From NCBI GenBank assembly GCA_051453625.1, contig JBOZIK010000001.1, forward strand, positions 28,035,670-28,084,546: a DNA stretch of 48,877 nt, in the 5' to 3' direction. The notes below the pieces were generated by a model. It was not told the DNA's origin, searched no databases, and saw only the letters and a list, made by a program, of their open reading frames with translations. This stretch comes from Welwitschia mirabilis (taxonomy: Eukaryota > Gnetophyta > Gnetopsida > Welwitschiales). This document shows, in pieces, positions 22,867 through 33,700 of the stretch (position 1 is the stretch's first letter; every line of letters starts with the position of its first letter). Position numbers and translations under genes: made by a program.

Positions 22867-23760
22867 GGATTGAGATTTATGAATGAGTTGACGATGTAAA
22901 GCATGAGTACATTTTTCATCTAAATGATCAAGTTGGACTAATCAAGCTTTAAAATTATCATGTAAGTTTACAAGGTTAAGTTAATGGGTGGATTGATAAG
23001 AATTATCGCAAACATCAACTAGTAAAACACAAATTGTTTGTACACAAGTTCATATGGTGAGAAACTTAGAGAGTTATGCTAAGTAATATGATAAGCCCAA
23101 AGAACTTCATTAAGTTTAAAACACCATGTTTTCTTATTAATAGAGACTAATTTTTATAGCATCTTCTTAATTATTTGATTTGCATTTTTGGTTTGGCCAT
23201 TACTTTGAGAATGATAGGAATATGGAGTTTGATGTTTAATGCCGATAGATAAAAGAAGTTTTTGAAAAAGGTGGTTAATGAAATAAGTTCCTTGATCATA
23301 ATGATAATTTGTAAAAAATCAAAACACTAAAAGATATGAGTTTGAACAAAGTTGCAAATGGTTCAGGTATCAATTTTTGTTATAGAAACAACCTCTACCC
23401 ACTTAGTAACATAATCAACAGTGATAAGGATATAATTTTTGTCATAAAAAGGTGGTATAATAGGGCCTATAAAATTAATTCCATAATAATCAAAAGGTTT
23501 ATACTCAAGTATAGGTTTAATGGGCATATTATGATAATGCGTTAGGCTAATATAACATTGACATGAATTACACCTTCTAGCAAAGTCATATGAATTCTTA
23601 AAAAGAGTATGTCAATAAAAACTAGAGTGAATAATTTTCATGACAGCCTTTTAACTAGTAAAGTATCCCTTACATAATCCATCATAGCAAATTTTTAATA
23701 TTTTTAATCTTTTCTAGTTAGGTACATACTTATGAATGATTTAATCTTTACAATGTCTAT
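22867..23760 (-). pseudogene. Element B: integrase
   Basis: The zinc-binding domain reads ICYDGLCKGYFTS (both His of the second pair now Tyr) and FARRCNSCQCYISLTH. The core starts EYKPFDYYGINFIGPI (first catalytic Asp read as Asn), YILITVDYVTKWVEVV. The second Asp is kept in YDQGTYFINHLFQKLL. The catalytic Glu is replaced in SNGQTKNANQIIKKML (Lys in place of Glu). LNEVLWAYHIT and SPYELVYKQ follow. The C-terminal tail is lost in the N gap. Confidence 0.88.
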
Positions 23761-24370
23761 ATAGATGGGGTTCATTCCACTCATAGTTACCGATCCTATG
23801 AAGAAAATTTTTACATTGGCTATAGTTCTAATGCTAGAGAATTTTCATAGTTAAAAGATAGTTCATAATATCAACATACTAAGGAACAGGATGAGTAGAT
23901 GAAATAGTGTAAAATTGTTTAACCACAAAGAATTATTCATTGGAGAAAGAATCATTAATGAAAACTTCATCATGAGAGCAAGAAAGTTGAGATAGATGAT
24001 TAGCAATACTTTTATGTTTTCCAACCTTATCAATGATGTTAAGACTAAATTCTTGCATGAAAAGGATTCACCTAGTAACTCTAGCATTATATTTTTTTTT
24101 TGTTTTAGTCATAAAATAGTGGATGGCAGCCTTATCTGTGTAAACATTGAGGTGAAAATCAAGAAGGTAATGTTAAAGATAATCCAGACAAGAAGTAATG
24201 GCAAGCATTTCTCTCTCAGTAGTAGTATAACTGGATTAGGTTGGAATAAAATTTTACTAAAATAAGATATTACTTTGAAATCATTTTTATACTATTGGCC
24301 AAGAACCCCTCTATAGCAATGTTGCTTCAATCACACATAAGTTCAAAATATTTACTCCAATTGGGACATG
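23761..24370 (-). pseudogene. Element B: RNase H and RNase H-integrase spacer
   Basis: Fragments in two frames show CD (first Asp), TTEREMLAI (Glu kept), NVYTDKAAIHYFMTKT (second Asp kept) and IANHLSQLSCSHDEVFIND. The catalytic D/E/D triad survives at the codon level, although frames and stops break the protein. This is the best-preserved RNase H in the window. Confidence 0.85.
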
Positions 24371-25215
24371 TGATAACAAGTATGAAAGATATGTTTTCTT
24401 TGAGAGTTACAAAAGAAAATTAACATGATTCATGCTAATCGAATTTAACATCTTTTTCAAGTAAGAAGTGAGAGGTTTACAAATTTTAACATAATCATGA
24501 ATAAAACATTAATAAAAATTATTATAACTAAGGAAAGATTTAACTTCTTTGACATTAGTTGGAGGTCTAAGGTTTTTAATGATATTAACTTTTTTGGAAT
24601 CCATTCTAATTCCTTCTTTTGAAATGTGATCTCCTAAGAAAATTCCATGATTAACAAGGAAGGATTTCTTTTTCTAACTCAAGTGTAAGCCATTCTCAAT
24701 ACATTGATCTAGGACTTTCTATAATCTCTTTATGATTTATTCAAAAGTACCACTAAATATGGAGAAGTCATCCATAAAGATTTTAATATAATCTTCTATT
24801 ATATTAGAAAATATTCGCATCATGGCTTATTAAAAGGTTCTAGGAGCATTGCAAAGTCCAAAGGGTATTTTCCTAAAAGAAAAGGTTCCAAAAGATAAGG
24901 TAAAAGTGGTTTTAGCCTAGTCTTCACTTGCAATACAAATTTGATTATAGTCACTATACCCATCAAGAAAATAATAGTAGGTATAACCTTAGATTCTATC
25001 AAGTTCTTAATTAAGAAAGGGTAAAGGGTAATGATCCTTTTTAGTGATCTCATTAATTTTTCAAAAATTTATGTACATTATCCATTTTCCGTCCTTCTTT
25101 GGAACTACTATTAAAGGACTAACCCAATCACTATCAGATATGGCATGTATGATTTTTGCATCCATAAGTTTAATGATTTCATCTTTAATAATTTTTTTAA
25201 GGGTTAAATTTATTC
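24371..25215 (-). pseudogene. Element B: reverse transcriptase
   Basis: It starts with DAKIIHAISDSDWVSPLIVV and PKKDGKWIMYINF. KKDHYPLPFL follows, then GTFSF.KIPFGLCNAP, with the active site KIFMDDFSIF intact near 24760-24780 and LGDHISKEGIRMDSKK after it. Most RT motifs 1-7 can be followed, but over more than one frame and with stops such as W to TAG or TGA and Q to TAG. Confidence 0.9.
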
Positions 25216-25789
25216 TTGTTTAGGACTACTTAATAGTCTTAGCATTATCTTCAAGGTAAATTTTATGTTGAACTATGGAAAGAGGAATGGTAGCTAAGTC
25301 TTTATGTATTTAAGCAAATGAATTTTCTTTCAAAGTTAAGAGGGAGATCAAAAAGAATTCTTATTGAAGAGTAAAAAGGTCATTGATTATCATAGATTTT
25401 ATTTTATTTTCAAATATAATAACATATTTTAATCCTTAGGGTAATTTCTTATGTTCAAGGCTATGATTTTGAGCTATTATTCCATCTGTCGTGGGGACAA
25501 TAGATGTGGGATGCCACTTTGCAAGAATTTATTTTACCAAATACAAATATTGAGTTTATTCCTAGTTAGTATGTTCTTCATCCTTAGACTCAAGATAATG
25601 TGTTTTAGTGGGGTTATTATATAAAAATTGTTCATGTAGCATGATTAATCTCTCCTCAATTGGTTAATGTTGTAAAAACATAGTTAGTTTTAGTTCTTCT
25701 TCAAGGTTAAACTTAGTTTCTATGTTCTTTTTAATAGCATCAAAATCTATAATGGTAATTTGTCTATTGCCAAAATAATATCTCATCAT
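25216..25789 (-). pseudogene. Element B: protease-RT linker
   Basis: Degenerate coding linker with LTLKENSFAxIHKDLATI and LEEELKLTMFLQH-type segments, homologous to A, C and F. One palindrome copy is at about 25481-25517. Confidence 0.65.
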
Positions 25790-26696
25790 ACTAGATCATG
25801 TGTTAATGATACAATAGGAAATTGCATAAAAGTCTCTTTCTAAAAGGAGTGGATAATCTCCATCATGTTTTGTCTCAATGATAACAACATCTATGGGGTA
25901 AAAATCTTCCTTAATTTGAATAAATAAGTTCTTCATAATTCTTAATGGTTTTTTTATTATGTTATTAGCCAATTTCAAGATGGTTTGTATATGTTCTATT
26001 CTATTTTTCAATCTAAATCTCTCAGATCTATGGAGAGGTATGATGTTTACACTTGCTTATATGTCAATTAAAGCTTTTCGAATTCTTTTGTTTCCTTCTA
26101 AGGTAATACTCATAGTTACAGCTCTAGAGTCTTTGAATTTAGGGCACTTTTACATGACTCAGTTAGAAATATATTGAGCAACTTTACTAGGAATGTTATG
26201 TTTTTGCTTTTTTTTTTTTTTTTTACTAAGTCCTTCCATAACTTAGAATATTTAAGATTTCCTTGCAAGAATTTCCAAAAATCCAAGTTGATGTTTACCT
26301 CTTGCATCAAAGTTTTCAAATGGTCATCAAAGGTAAGATTTATATTTAATTAAACAAGTTAAGAAGTAGATGATTTCTTCACTTTGTTTTCTTATGAGGC
26401 TTTAGTAAGAGATGTTAGTGAAAGATTTATGAATCCAATATTTCTACATCATCCTATTCATTTATTTCATTATTTTTAGAAGTTAAAACCCAATAGTTTA
26501 GAGGTATTGTATCATTTCCACTTCAAGTTACTATTTTTAAGTCTTTATTAACTTTATTTGGATTAGATAAAGGTTGAGACGTAAGAGACTCTTATGGTAT
26601 TTGATTGGAAAGCATTATTTGGTGGAGCACATTTACTGAGTTCCCAATGTTTTTATTAGTTTTCTCTTACACTTTTCTCATCTCTTCTATGGATTC
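25790..26696 (-). pseudogene. Element B: protease and gag end, copy 1
   Basis: The protease reads K-A-L-I-D-I-*-A-S-V-N-I-I-P: catalytic Asp present, the next Gly replaced by a TGA stop (GGA to TGA). KKPLRIMKNLFIQIKEDFYP and IDVVIIETKHDGDYPLLLER follow. The gag C-terminal linker runs up to the N gap at 26697. The same protein region recurs after the gap, so one of the two is a duplication or misjoin. The T run at 26208-26224 is simple sequence. Confidence 0.78.
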
Positions 26697-26796
26697 NNNN
26701 NNNNNNNNNNNNNNNNNNNNNNNNNNNNNNNNNNNNNNNNNNNNNNNNNNNNNNNNNNNNNNNNNNNNNNNNNNNNNNNNNNNNNNNNNNNNNNNN

Positions 26797-27140
26797 TACA
26801 ATGGGCAGCTGTATAAAAAGATCTTTCTAGAAGTAGTGAATATTCTCCATCATGTTATATCTCAATTATGACAACATCAATGGGATAAAAGGCTTTCTCA
26901 ATTTGGATAACTAGATCTTTAATAATTCCTAGAGGTCTTTTGATTAAAATATCAGCTAATCCCAAGATGATAGGTGTAGGTTTAAATCTACTTTCTAATC
27001 TAAGTCTTTTATATATATGAAGAGGCATGATGTTTACACTTAGACCTCTGTCAATTAAAGCCTTTCTAATTCTTTTATTTCTTTCTAAGATAACATTCAT
27101 AGTTATAGCTCCAAGATCTTTAAATTTAGGAATTTTTTAT
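26797..27140 (-). pseudogene. Element B: protease, copy 2
   Basis: A cleaner open segment (26855-27100, minus): KALIDRGLSVNIMPLHIYKR, LRLESRFKPTPIILGLADI, IKRPLGIIKDLVIQIEKAFY. The active site D-R-G-L-S is changed from D-L-G-A-S (Asp and Gly kept). It differs from copy 1 at many positions, so it is not a simple allelic duplicate. It lies right of a 100-N gap. Confidence 0.82.
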
Positions 27141-29023
27141 ATAACTAAGTTGGAAAGAGATTGGACAAGAAAAACTTTACTAGGAATGATATGTTTTTCT
27201 TTCTTCTTACTAAATTTTTTCATAACCTAGAATATTTAGGGTTTTCTTATAAGACTTTCCAAAAGAATAGGTTGATGTTGACTTTTTCATCAAGGATTTT
27301 AGATGTTCATCAAATGTAATATTTGTATTCAATCTATTAAGCCATGGAGTGGATGGTTTCTTCCTTTTGTTTTATTTTAAATTATTTTTAATGGAGGCTT
27401 TAACAGGTGATGTAGATGGAAGGTTATAAGAGTCTAAGATTTCCTCATCATCTTCCTCATTTGATTCATTTTGATAAGAATTTGAAACCTCATGGATAGA
27501 AGGTATTGTCTTCTTTTCACTTCTTGTCATAAATTTTAAATCTCTTCTAACTTCATTTGGATTAGACATTGGTTAAGAAGTAAGAAACCCTTATCATCTT
27601 TGGTTGGAAAGAATTATTTATTGAAGAACACTTACTAGGTTCTTAATGTTGCTATTGGTTTTTTCTTACAATTTTTTCATTTTCTTAATGAATGCCCTAA
27701 GGAATCATTTAGATTTTATTCAAAATTCAATTGAAAGGTGGAATTTTTAAATATATTTTCAAATGGTTTCCATTAAGGTTGTCCATTTGATCTTTGTTGA
27801 AATTGTGATTAGTTCTTAAAGTCAGGTGTTATTTGGTTGAAGGCACACAAGTCTTCAAACATCTTTTCTTTGAAAGTTGGTAACAAGGAATATTCTTTTT
27901 TTGGATGGCATTCATATTCATAAATTTCACAATTAGAAGTTGAGGTTTCATTCTTAACTACTTTTACATCAACTATCATTTAAGTGTACTTCTCCAAAGT
28001 AGTAGTAAAATATTTCATCAAGTTGATTGAATTCTTCCTTTCTTATTCCTTATCATGCCTCAATTCTTTTAAATCTTTTATAATTTGTCCTATAGTATGT
28101 TTTTCCTTATTGGGCTTAGGCTAAGTTTAACTTATTTCTATTAAATTATCTAGCACACTCCATGCATCATCTAAGCTTGAGTTCAACAAGTTGCCTCTAT
28201 AAGTAAAGTCTATAAGTTATTTGGTTGAGGTATTTAATCCACTATAAAAATAATCTACTAGCTTTTCTTTATGAAATTCATCAATAGGATTGGAATGGCT
28301 AGCTATTATAAAAGATTCATAGGCTGTTGCATAATTCTCATAAGGTTGGTGTTAAAAGTTGGTTACTTTTTTTCTTCTTTTTCTCATGCAACCTTCACTC
28401 AAAAATCATTTAATAAATACTTCTTAAAATTGACTTTAATATTTAAGAATTTTATGTGAAATGGTTTTAAGCCAAATTTTTGCACTTCCTCTGAGTGTGA
28501 CTAGAAAAATAATCATATCAGTATAGTAACTATATGTTTCTTCCCATTTCCTAAGATAAGTACAACTTATTCAATCCCAGCCAAATGTTGGAAAGGATTT
28601 TCCTTAGGATTCATTAAAAAAGTTAGATATGCACTTAAATATCTTAATTCTGCATCATCTTCAGGAGGTAAATCAAAGAGATTTTAAATTTCACATTTTC
28701 TATTGGCAGTTAAATCTCTAAGGGGAATGTTTGCATTTGAGGAAATGTTCTTATTACGATTGGGGTATTAGATGAAGCAACATGCTTTTGTTTTTGTAAA
28801 GATTTTGATACATTTAATATATTTGAAGAAGAAATGAAATGATCTACTTCTATACTATAATTTTCTTTTGTAAAATCTAATTCTGAAACAATAAACATAG
28901 AAAAATCTTCTTCTTTAATTCTAGAAATTTGTGTACCTAGGGTGTGCATACCTGGATTTATCTTGAAATTAAATGATCCTTTTTTGATGTTTTCTAATAT
29001 TTTATCTTCCTAATAAAATTCAC
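27141..29023 (-). pseudogene. Element B: gag polyprotein
   Basis: The N-terminus would be at 29023, where the family ATG has become GTG. A readable segment at 28710-28949 (minus) gives HTLGTQISRIKEEDFSMFIV and a helical, charged stretch. The capsid-like domain covers about 28050-28650. The zinc knuckle near 27900-27945 reads CEIxEYECHPKKEYSLLP, with one Cys lost. A Ser/Glu-rich linker at 27372-27569 precedes the protease. Confidence 0.8.
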
Positions 29024-29595
29024 AATGTCCTTGCATGCTCAACTAAGAAATAGAAAACCAAAATAAAAAACAACAACTAGTCATCCACTTGGTTGTGAGA
29101 ATAATAAGAAGAATGATAATCATAGTAACAAAAATTCAAGAGTCAAAAAAATTATTGAAAGTAAAGTATCTATACTATCATTTAGGCTATCATGGAAATG
29201 ATAAATAAGATGACAGTAACTTTATTCAAATTGTAAAAAATAAAAATTGCAAACTTTAAAAAAGAAGCAGACTATCAAACAGGCTGTCATGAGGACAATA
29301 GATAAGATCATAGTAATTGTATAATTAAACTATGAATAGAAGAAATATTGTAAAAGCAGAAATAAATTTTAAAATTTCAGAACTATCATGCCCAATGTTA
29401 TCTGGATAACAGAGAGAATGATAGAATCCCTAAAAATTATGAAACTTAAAGTTTATAGATATTAATATACTTTAAGATAAACTAGAAATATAGTAATAAT
29501 TCAAATAAATAAACTAAATAAAATATTTAAGGTACTTCTCTAGTTAGTGACAATTCTCCAATTCCTTATGGCCTTTTCTAGAAACAACATTAAAA
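29024..29595 (-). other. Element B: 5' leader and primer binding site
   Basis: Contains four palindrome copies (about 29081-29120, 29174-29217, 29282-29316, 29381-29427). The PBS on the minus strand (29592 to 29575) reads TAATGTTGTTTCTAGAAA. Against the tRNA-Asp complement TGGCGCCGTTGCCGGGGA all differences but one are transitions. Confidence 0.72.
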
Positions 29596-31312
29596 TTTTT
29601 TGATGTGAATTTATATGATCTTAAAGTCCTTTAGATAAACTTGTAAATCAAATAACTTACAAAAAAACACACACTCATATAAATAGGATTTTACTTGAAT
29701 GTCATAATCGTAATAAAGGGATTAGACTCAAAGTTAGAAAATTGATTTTCAAAGGTATTTTTAGTCTGTTATCTATTAGTAAGTGAAAGAAAGTAGAGTA
29801 AATGTAATGCAGTGTAATAGATATGAAATGGAAATGGAAATGGAATGAATTCTATTTGGTTCCTAATTCTTTTGTCACAAGAACTAGTTCTTTATAATTT
29901 AGATCAATTAAGACGAGTGCTTAAATTATTCCAAATAAACATAAACTATGAGATATACCAAGTAGAACAAGGAATGTAATATGAAATGGAAATTAAATAA
30001 TAATGCAATCTAATACTAAATAAATTTAACCTTAATAAAGGTTGTGATCATGACACAAATAAATCATTGAACTATTACTTAACTATAACCAACTTAAACC
30101 ATAAAAGACATAAACATAATTAGAATGAAAATAGTAATTATATTGATTTTAAAGGACTTTACATTTACATACAATAAAAAAGTAGCATCTTAATGGAAGA
30201 GACTCAATTTAACACTAAGGGAACTCCTTTTTTTAGCTTCTGGATGGATCTCTTATCCTTCAATCTTCTATCACAAGCATATCAGGTACAAAAGATGGAA
30301 ACAGAAATGAAGGAGGGNNNNNNNNNNNNNNNNNNNNNNNNNNNNNNNNNNNNNNNNNNNNNNNNNNNNNNNNNNNNNNNNNNNNNNNNNNNNNNNNNNN
30401 NNNNNNNNNNNNNNNNNNNNNNNNNNNNNNNNNNNNNNNNNNNNNNNNNNNNNNNNNNNNNNNNNNNNNNNNNNNNNNNNNNNNNNNNNNNNNNNNNNNN
30501 NNNNNNNNNNNNNNNNNNNNNNNNNNNNNNNNNNNNNNNNNNNNNNNNNNNNNNNNNNNNNNNNNNNNNNNNNNNNNNNNNNNNNNNNNNNNNNNNNNNN
30601 NNNNNNNNNNNNNNNNNNNNNNNNNNNNNNNNNNNNNNNNNNNNNNNNNNNNNNNNNNNNNNNNNNNNNNNNNNNNNNNNNNNNNNNNNNNNNNNNNNNN
30701 NNNNNNNNNNNNNNNNNNNNNNNNNNNNNNNNNNNNNNNNNNNNNNNNNNNNNNNNCAGGTACAAAAGATGGAAACAGAAATGAAGGAGGGAAAGGGTAT
30801 TTATAGTTTTACATTGAGGTTCTAGAAACTCAATAGTAAAAGTTGGAAAAGAAGACATAACATCCCAAATGGGTCACTTGGCCTCATTACAAAGATAATT
30901 CTTTCCAATAATAGAAAAGTATTTATCATCCTGACTATCATGGGGATAACAGAGGCAATATTACCTTACATTAAAAGGTACTTCATGAGCTTCATGCTCC
31001 ACTGCGACCCTGCATCTTTTGTTCATGTTAGTAATGCTATCATCTTTCCTGTCATGGGGACAAATGAGAGGATGATTGGCTTAATTAGCTTTAATCTCAA
31101 AGGTAAGTCAGTCTTTTGCATGATTAATCCTTCTTCTAAGTATGAAGTATCAGAATCAACTAAGAAACCTCCTAATATTCTAAGAATGGCATGTTTCATT
31201 GATCATCCTATTAGATCTCCACAATTATCAGTATTGCATCCAAACCTATCTAAATGTCCTACAAAATCACTCAAAAGACACCATTAAATTCCTAGAAATT
31301 AGCATCTCAACA
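29596..31312 (-). repeat. Element B: 5' LTR, with spurious N gap
   Basis: It starts TTTTTTGATGTGAA (decayed TGTTG) and ends CATCTCAACA. The gap 30318-30756 (439 N) is flanked by an exact 35-bp duplication (30283-30317 and 30757-30791). 1717 minus 439 minus 35 is 1243, against 1244 for the 3' LTR. Palindromes are at about 30925-30960 and 31039-31080. Confidence 0.88.
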
Positions 31313-31317
31313 TGGTC

Positions 31318-31925
31318 TTTGCATCTTCTATAAATATGGGATTTATTCTACTCATAGTTATTAATCCTTTAGAGAAACAATTTGCATTGGTTATGGTTTC
31401 AATGCTAAGGTGTTTTCATAGTAATAAAGTAGTATATGATATCATCATAATAAGTAGTAAAATGATTAGAAAAGATAACATAAAGTTGCTCAATTTCAAA
31501 GAGTTATTCATTTGGAAAAGAATCATTTATGGGAAGTTCATCATGAGAACAAGAAAGTTGAGATAGATGATTAATAACACTATTATGTTTTCCAACCTTA
31601 TCAATAATGATGAGATTGAATTTTTTCATGAAAATAAATCAACTAATAAGTCTAACACTAAAATCTTTCTTAGTCATAAGAGAGCAAATGGCTACATGAT
31701 CTATATAAACATTAATGTGGAAGCCAAGAAGATGATGTTAAAGATGATCAAGGAAAAAAATGATGGCAAGGAGTTCTCTCTTAGTAGTGGTATATTTAGA
31801 TTGGACTTAGAACAAAGTTTTAGTAAGATGGAATATAACTTTTAAATCATTTCCATATTTTTGGTCAAAAACCCCACCTATAGCAGTGTTAGTTACATCA
31901 CACCTAAGTTCAAAATTCTTGTTCT
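31318..31925 (-). pseudogene. Element C: RNase H and spacer to integrase
   Basis: Minus strand: FELRCDVTNTAIGGVF (first Asp kept), YTTTKRELLAIIFS (catalytic Glu kept) and, in another frame, NVYIDHVAICSLMTK (Asp kept). The segment is truncated at 31313 by element B and continues at 19243. The open plus-strand frames here (31312-31566, 31567-31845) are antisense shadows. Confidence 0.83.
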
Positions 31926-32760
31926 AATCAAGATCCGTGATAATATGTTTAGAATAAATGTTTTTCTTAAGTGTATCAAATGTAAGTTTACATGACTTAT
32001 TCTAATTAAATCTAGCATCTTTTTCATGTAAGAATTAAAATAGTTTACGAATTTTAGCATAACTATGAATAAAATAATGATAGAAAATAACATGATCAAA
32101 AAATGATCTAACTTATTTGATATTAATTAGAGGGCTAAATTTTTTAATGATATGAACTTTATAGGATTCATTTCAATCCATTCCTTTAAAATATGATGTT
32201 CTAAAATAATTCCATGATTAATAAGAAGATAACTATTTTTCCAATTCAAATATAAGACAATTTCTATACATCAATACAAAACTTTCTCTAATCTTTCTAT
32301 GGTTTAGTTAAAATTTTCACCAAATATGGAGACATCATCCATAAAAATTTTAATAAAATACTCTATCATGTTAGAAACAATCCATATCATTACTTGTTAA
32401 AAAGTTATAGTGGCATTGCAAAGTCCAAAGAACATTCATGTAAAAGCAAAGGTTCCAAAGGATGAGGTAAAAGTCATTTTGGCTTAGTCTTCACTTGATA
32501 TGCAAATTTGGTGATAGCCATTATACCCATTAAGAAAATAATAGTAGCCATTACTTTGGATTCTATCAAGTGCTTGATCAAGAAAGGGTAAAGGGTAATG
32601 ATCCTTTTTAATGACCTCATTAAGTTTTCTAAAATCAATGCACATTCTCTATTTTCCCACTTCTTTGAAACTACTATCAAAGGGCTAATCCACTCACTAT
32701 TAGATATAGCAATAAGTTTAATGATTTCATCTTTAACTATTTACTTAAGGACTGGGTTGA
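31926..32760 (-). pseudogene. Element C: reverse transcriptase
   Basis: The active site KIFMDDVSIFG near 32320-32345 is intact. The fingers segment KKWENRECALILENL and TLYPFLIKHLIESKV at 32474-32680 is an antisense-strand frame of the lysine-rich and YPLPFLDQ motifs. It is broken by stops. Confidence 0.85.
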
Positions 32761-33700
32761 GCCTTCTTTGAGGTTACCTAATAGGTTTAGCATTATCTTT
32801 AAGGTAAATATGATTTTAAAATATAAAAAGAGGAATGGCAGCTAAGTCTTTATGATTCCAAGCAAAGGCATCTTCTTTAGAAGTTAAAAGTGCAATCAAT
32901 TTTGACTCTTATTAACAAGTAATAACATCACTTATTATCAAGGATTTCTACAGATTGTCAAATAGAAAAATATATTTTAAACCTTGGAGTAGTTTCTTTA
33001 GTTCTAGTTTGAGATTTTTAGTTGTCATCCCATCTATCGTAGAAATGACACACATAGGATGACACTATAGAAAAAGCTTTTCTATAGAGTTAATATGTTG
33101 AATTTCTTCATAGTTGATGTAATTCTCATCCTCAAAATTAAGATAGTATATTTTAGTAGGTCATAATATAAACCTAGTTCATGTAGCATGATTAATATCT
33201 TCTTAGCTAGTCAATGTTCTAAAAAAAACTTGGTTTCAATTCCTCTTCTAAGTTAAGATTACTTCCTATGTCCTTTTTAGTAGCATTAAAAACTCAAATG
33301 GTAAATGTTTTATTACCTGTGTAACACTTCATCATCCTAGTTCGTGTGCTAATAACACAGTGTACAGTTACAAAAAAGATAAGTATATAACCTCCATCAT
33401 CTTCCACCTCAATGATAACCACATATATGGGGTAAAAGTCTTCCTTAATTTGGATGACTAAGTACTTGATAATCAATAATGGTTTCTTAATTAAAGTATC
33501 ATCTAATTCTAAGATAATTTATGTAGGTTATATTCTATTTTCCAACTCAAGTCTCTTACATATATGTAAAGGCATGATGTTTACACTAGCTCTTATGTCA
33601 ATTAAAGATTTTTGAATCCTTTTTTTCCCTTACAAGGTGACACTCACAGTTGTGGCTCTAGGATCTTTAAATTTAGGGCACTTTTTCATGACTAAGTTGG
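32761..33700 (-). pseudogene. Element C: protease and protease-RT linker
   Basis: The linker covers 32761-33310, with a palindrome at about 33022-33065 whose arms are TGTCATCC and GGATGACA. The protease at about 33310-33700 has active site L-I-D-I-R-A-S (Asp kept, Gly to Arg), then SVNIMPLHICKRLELENRI and LLIIKYLVIQIKEDFYPI. Confidence 0.8.

Larger units (their letters stand above)
19249..31312 (-). mobile_element. Athila-like element B (complete, innermost copy)
   Basis: B is bounded by TGTTGTGATG (19249) and CATCTCAACA (31312), a near-perfect inverted terminal pair. The TSDs are TGGTT (19244-19248) and TGGTC (31313-31317). Its 3' LTR is 19249-20492 and its 5' LTR 29596-31312. The internal order on the minus strand is leader, gag, protease, RT, RNase H, integrase, post-pol region. 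It sits in the RNase H/integrase segment of C. Total span 12064 with N gaps at 22169-22866, 26697-26796 and 30318-30756. The two LTRs look roughly 80% alike by eye over their first 250 bases, so this is an old insertion. Confidence 0.9.

Noticed and set aside
31312-31845. Two adjacent plus-strand open frames of 84 and 92 residues
   Set aside because: They are antisense to the RNase H of element C; the minus strand shows the recognisable motifs. Similar shadows occur at 30-239, 23996-24265 and 39988-40287.
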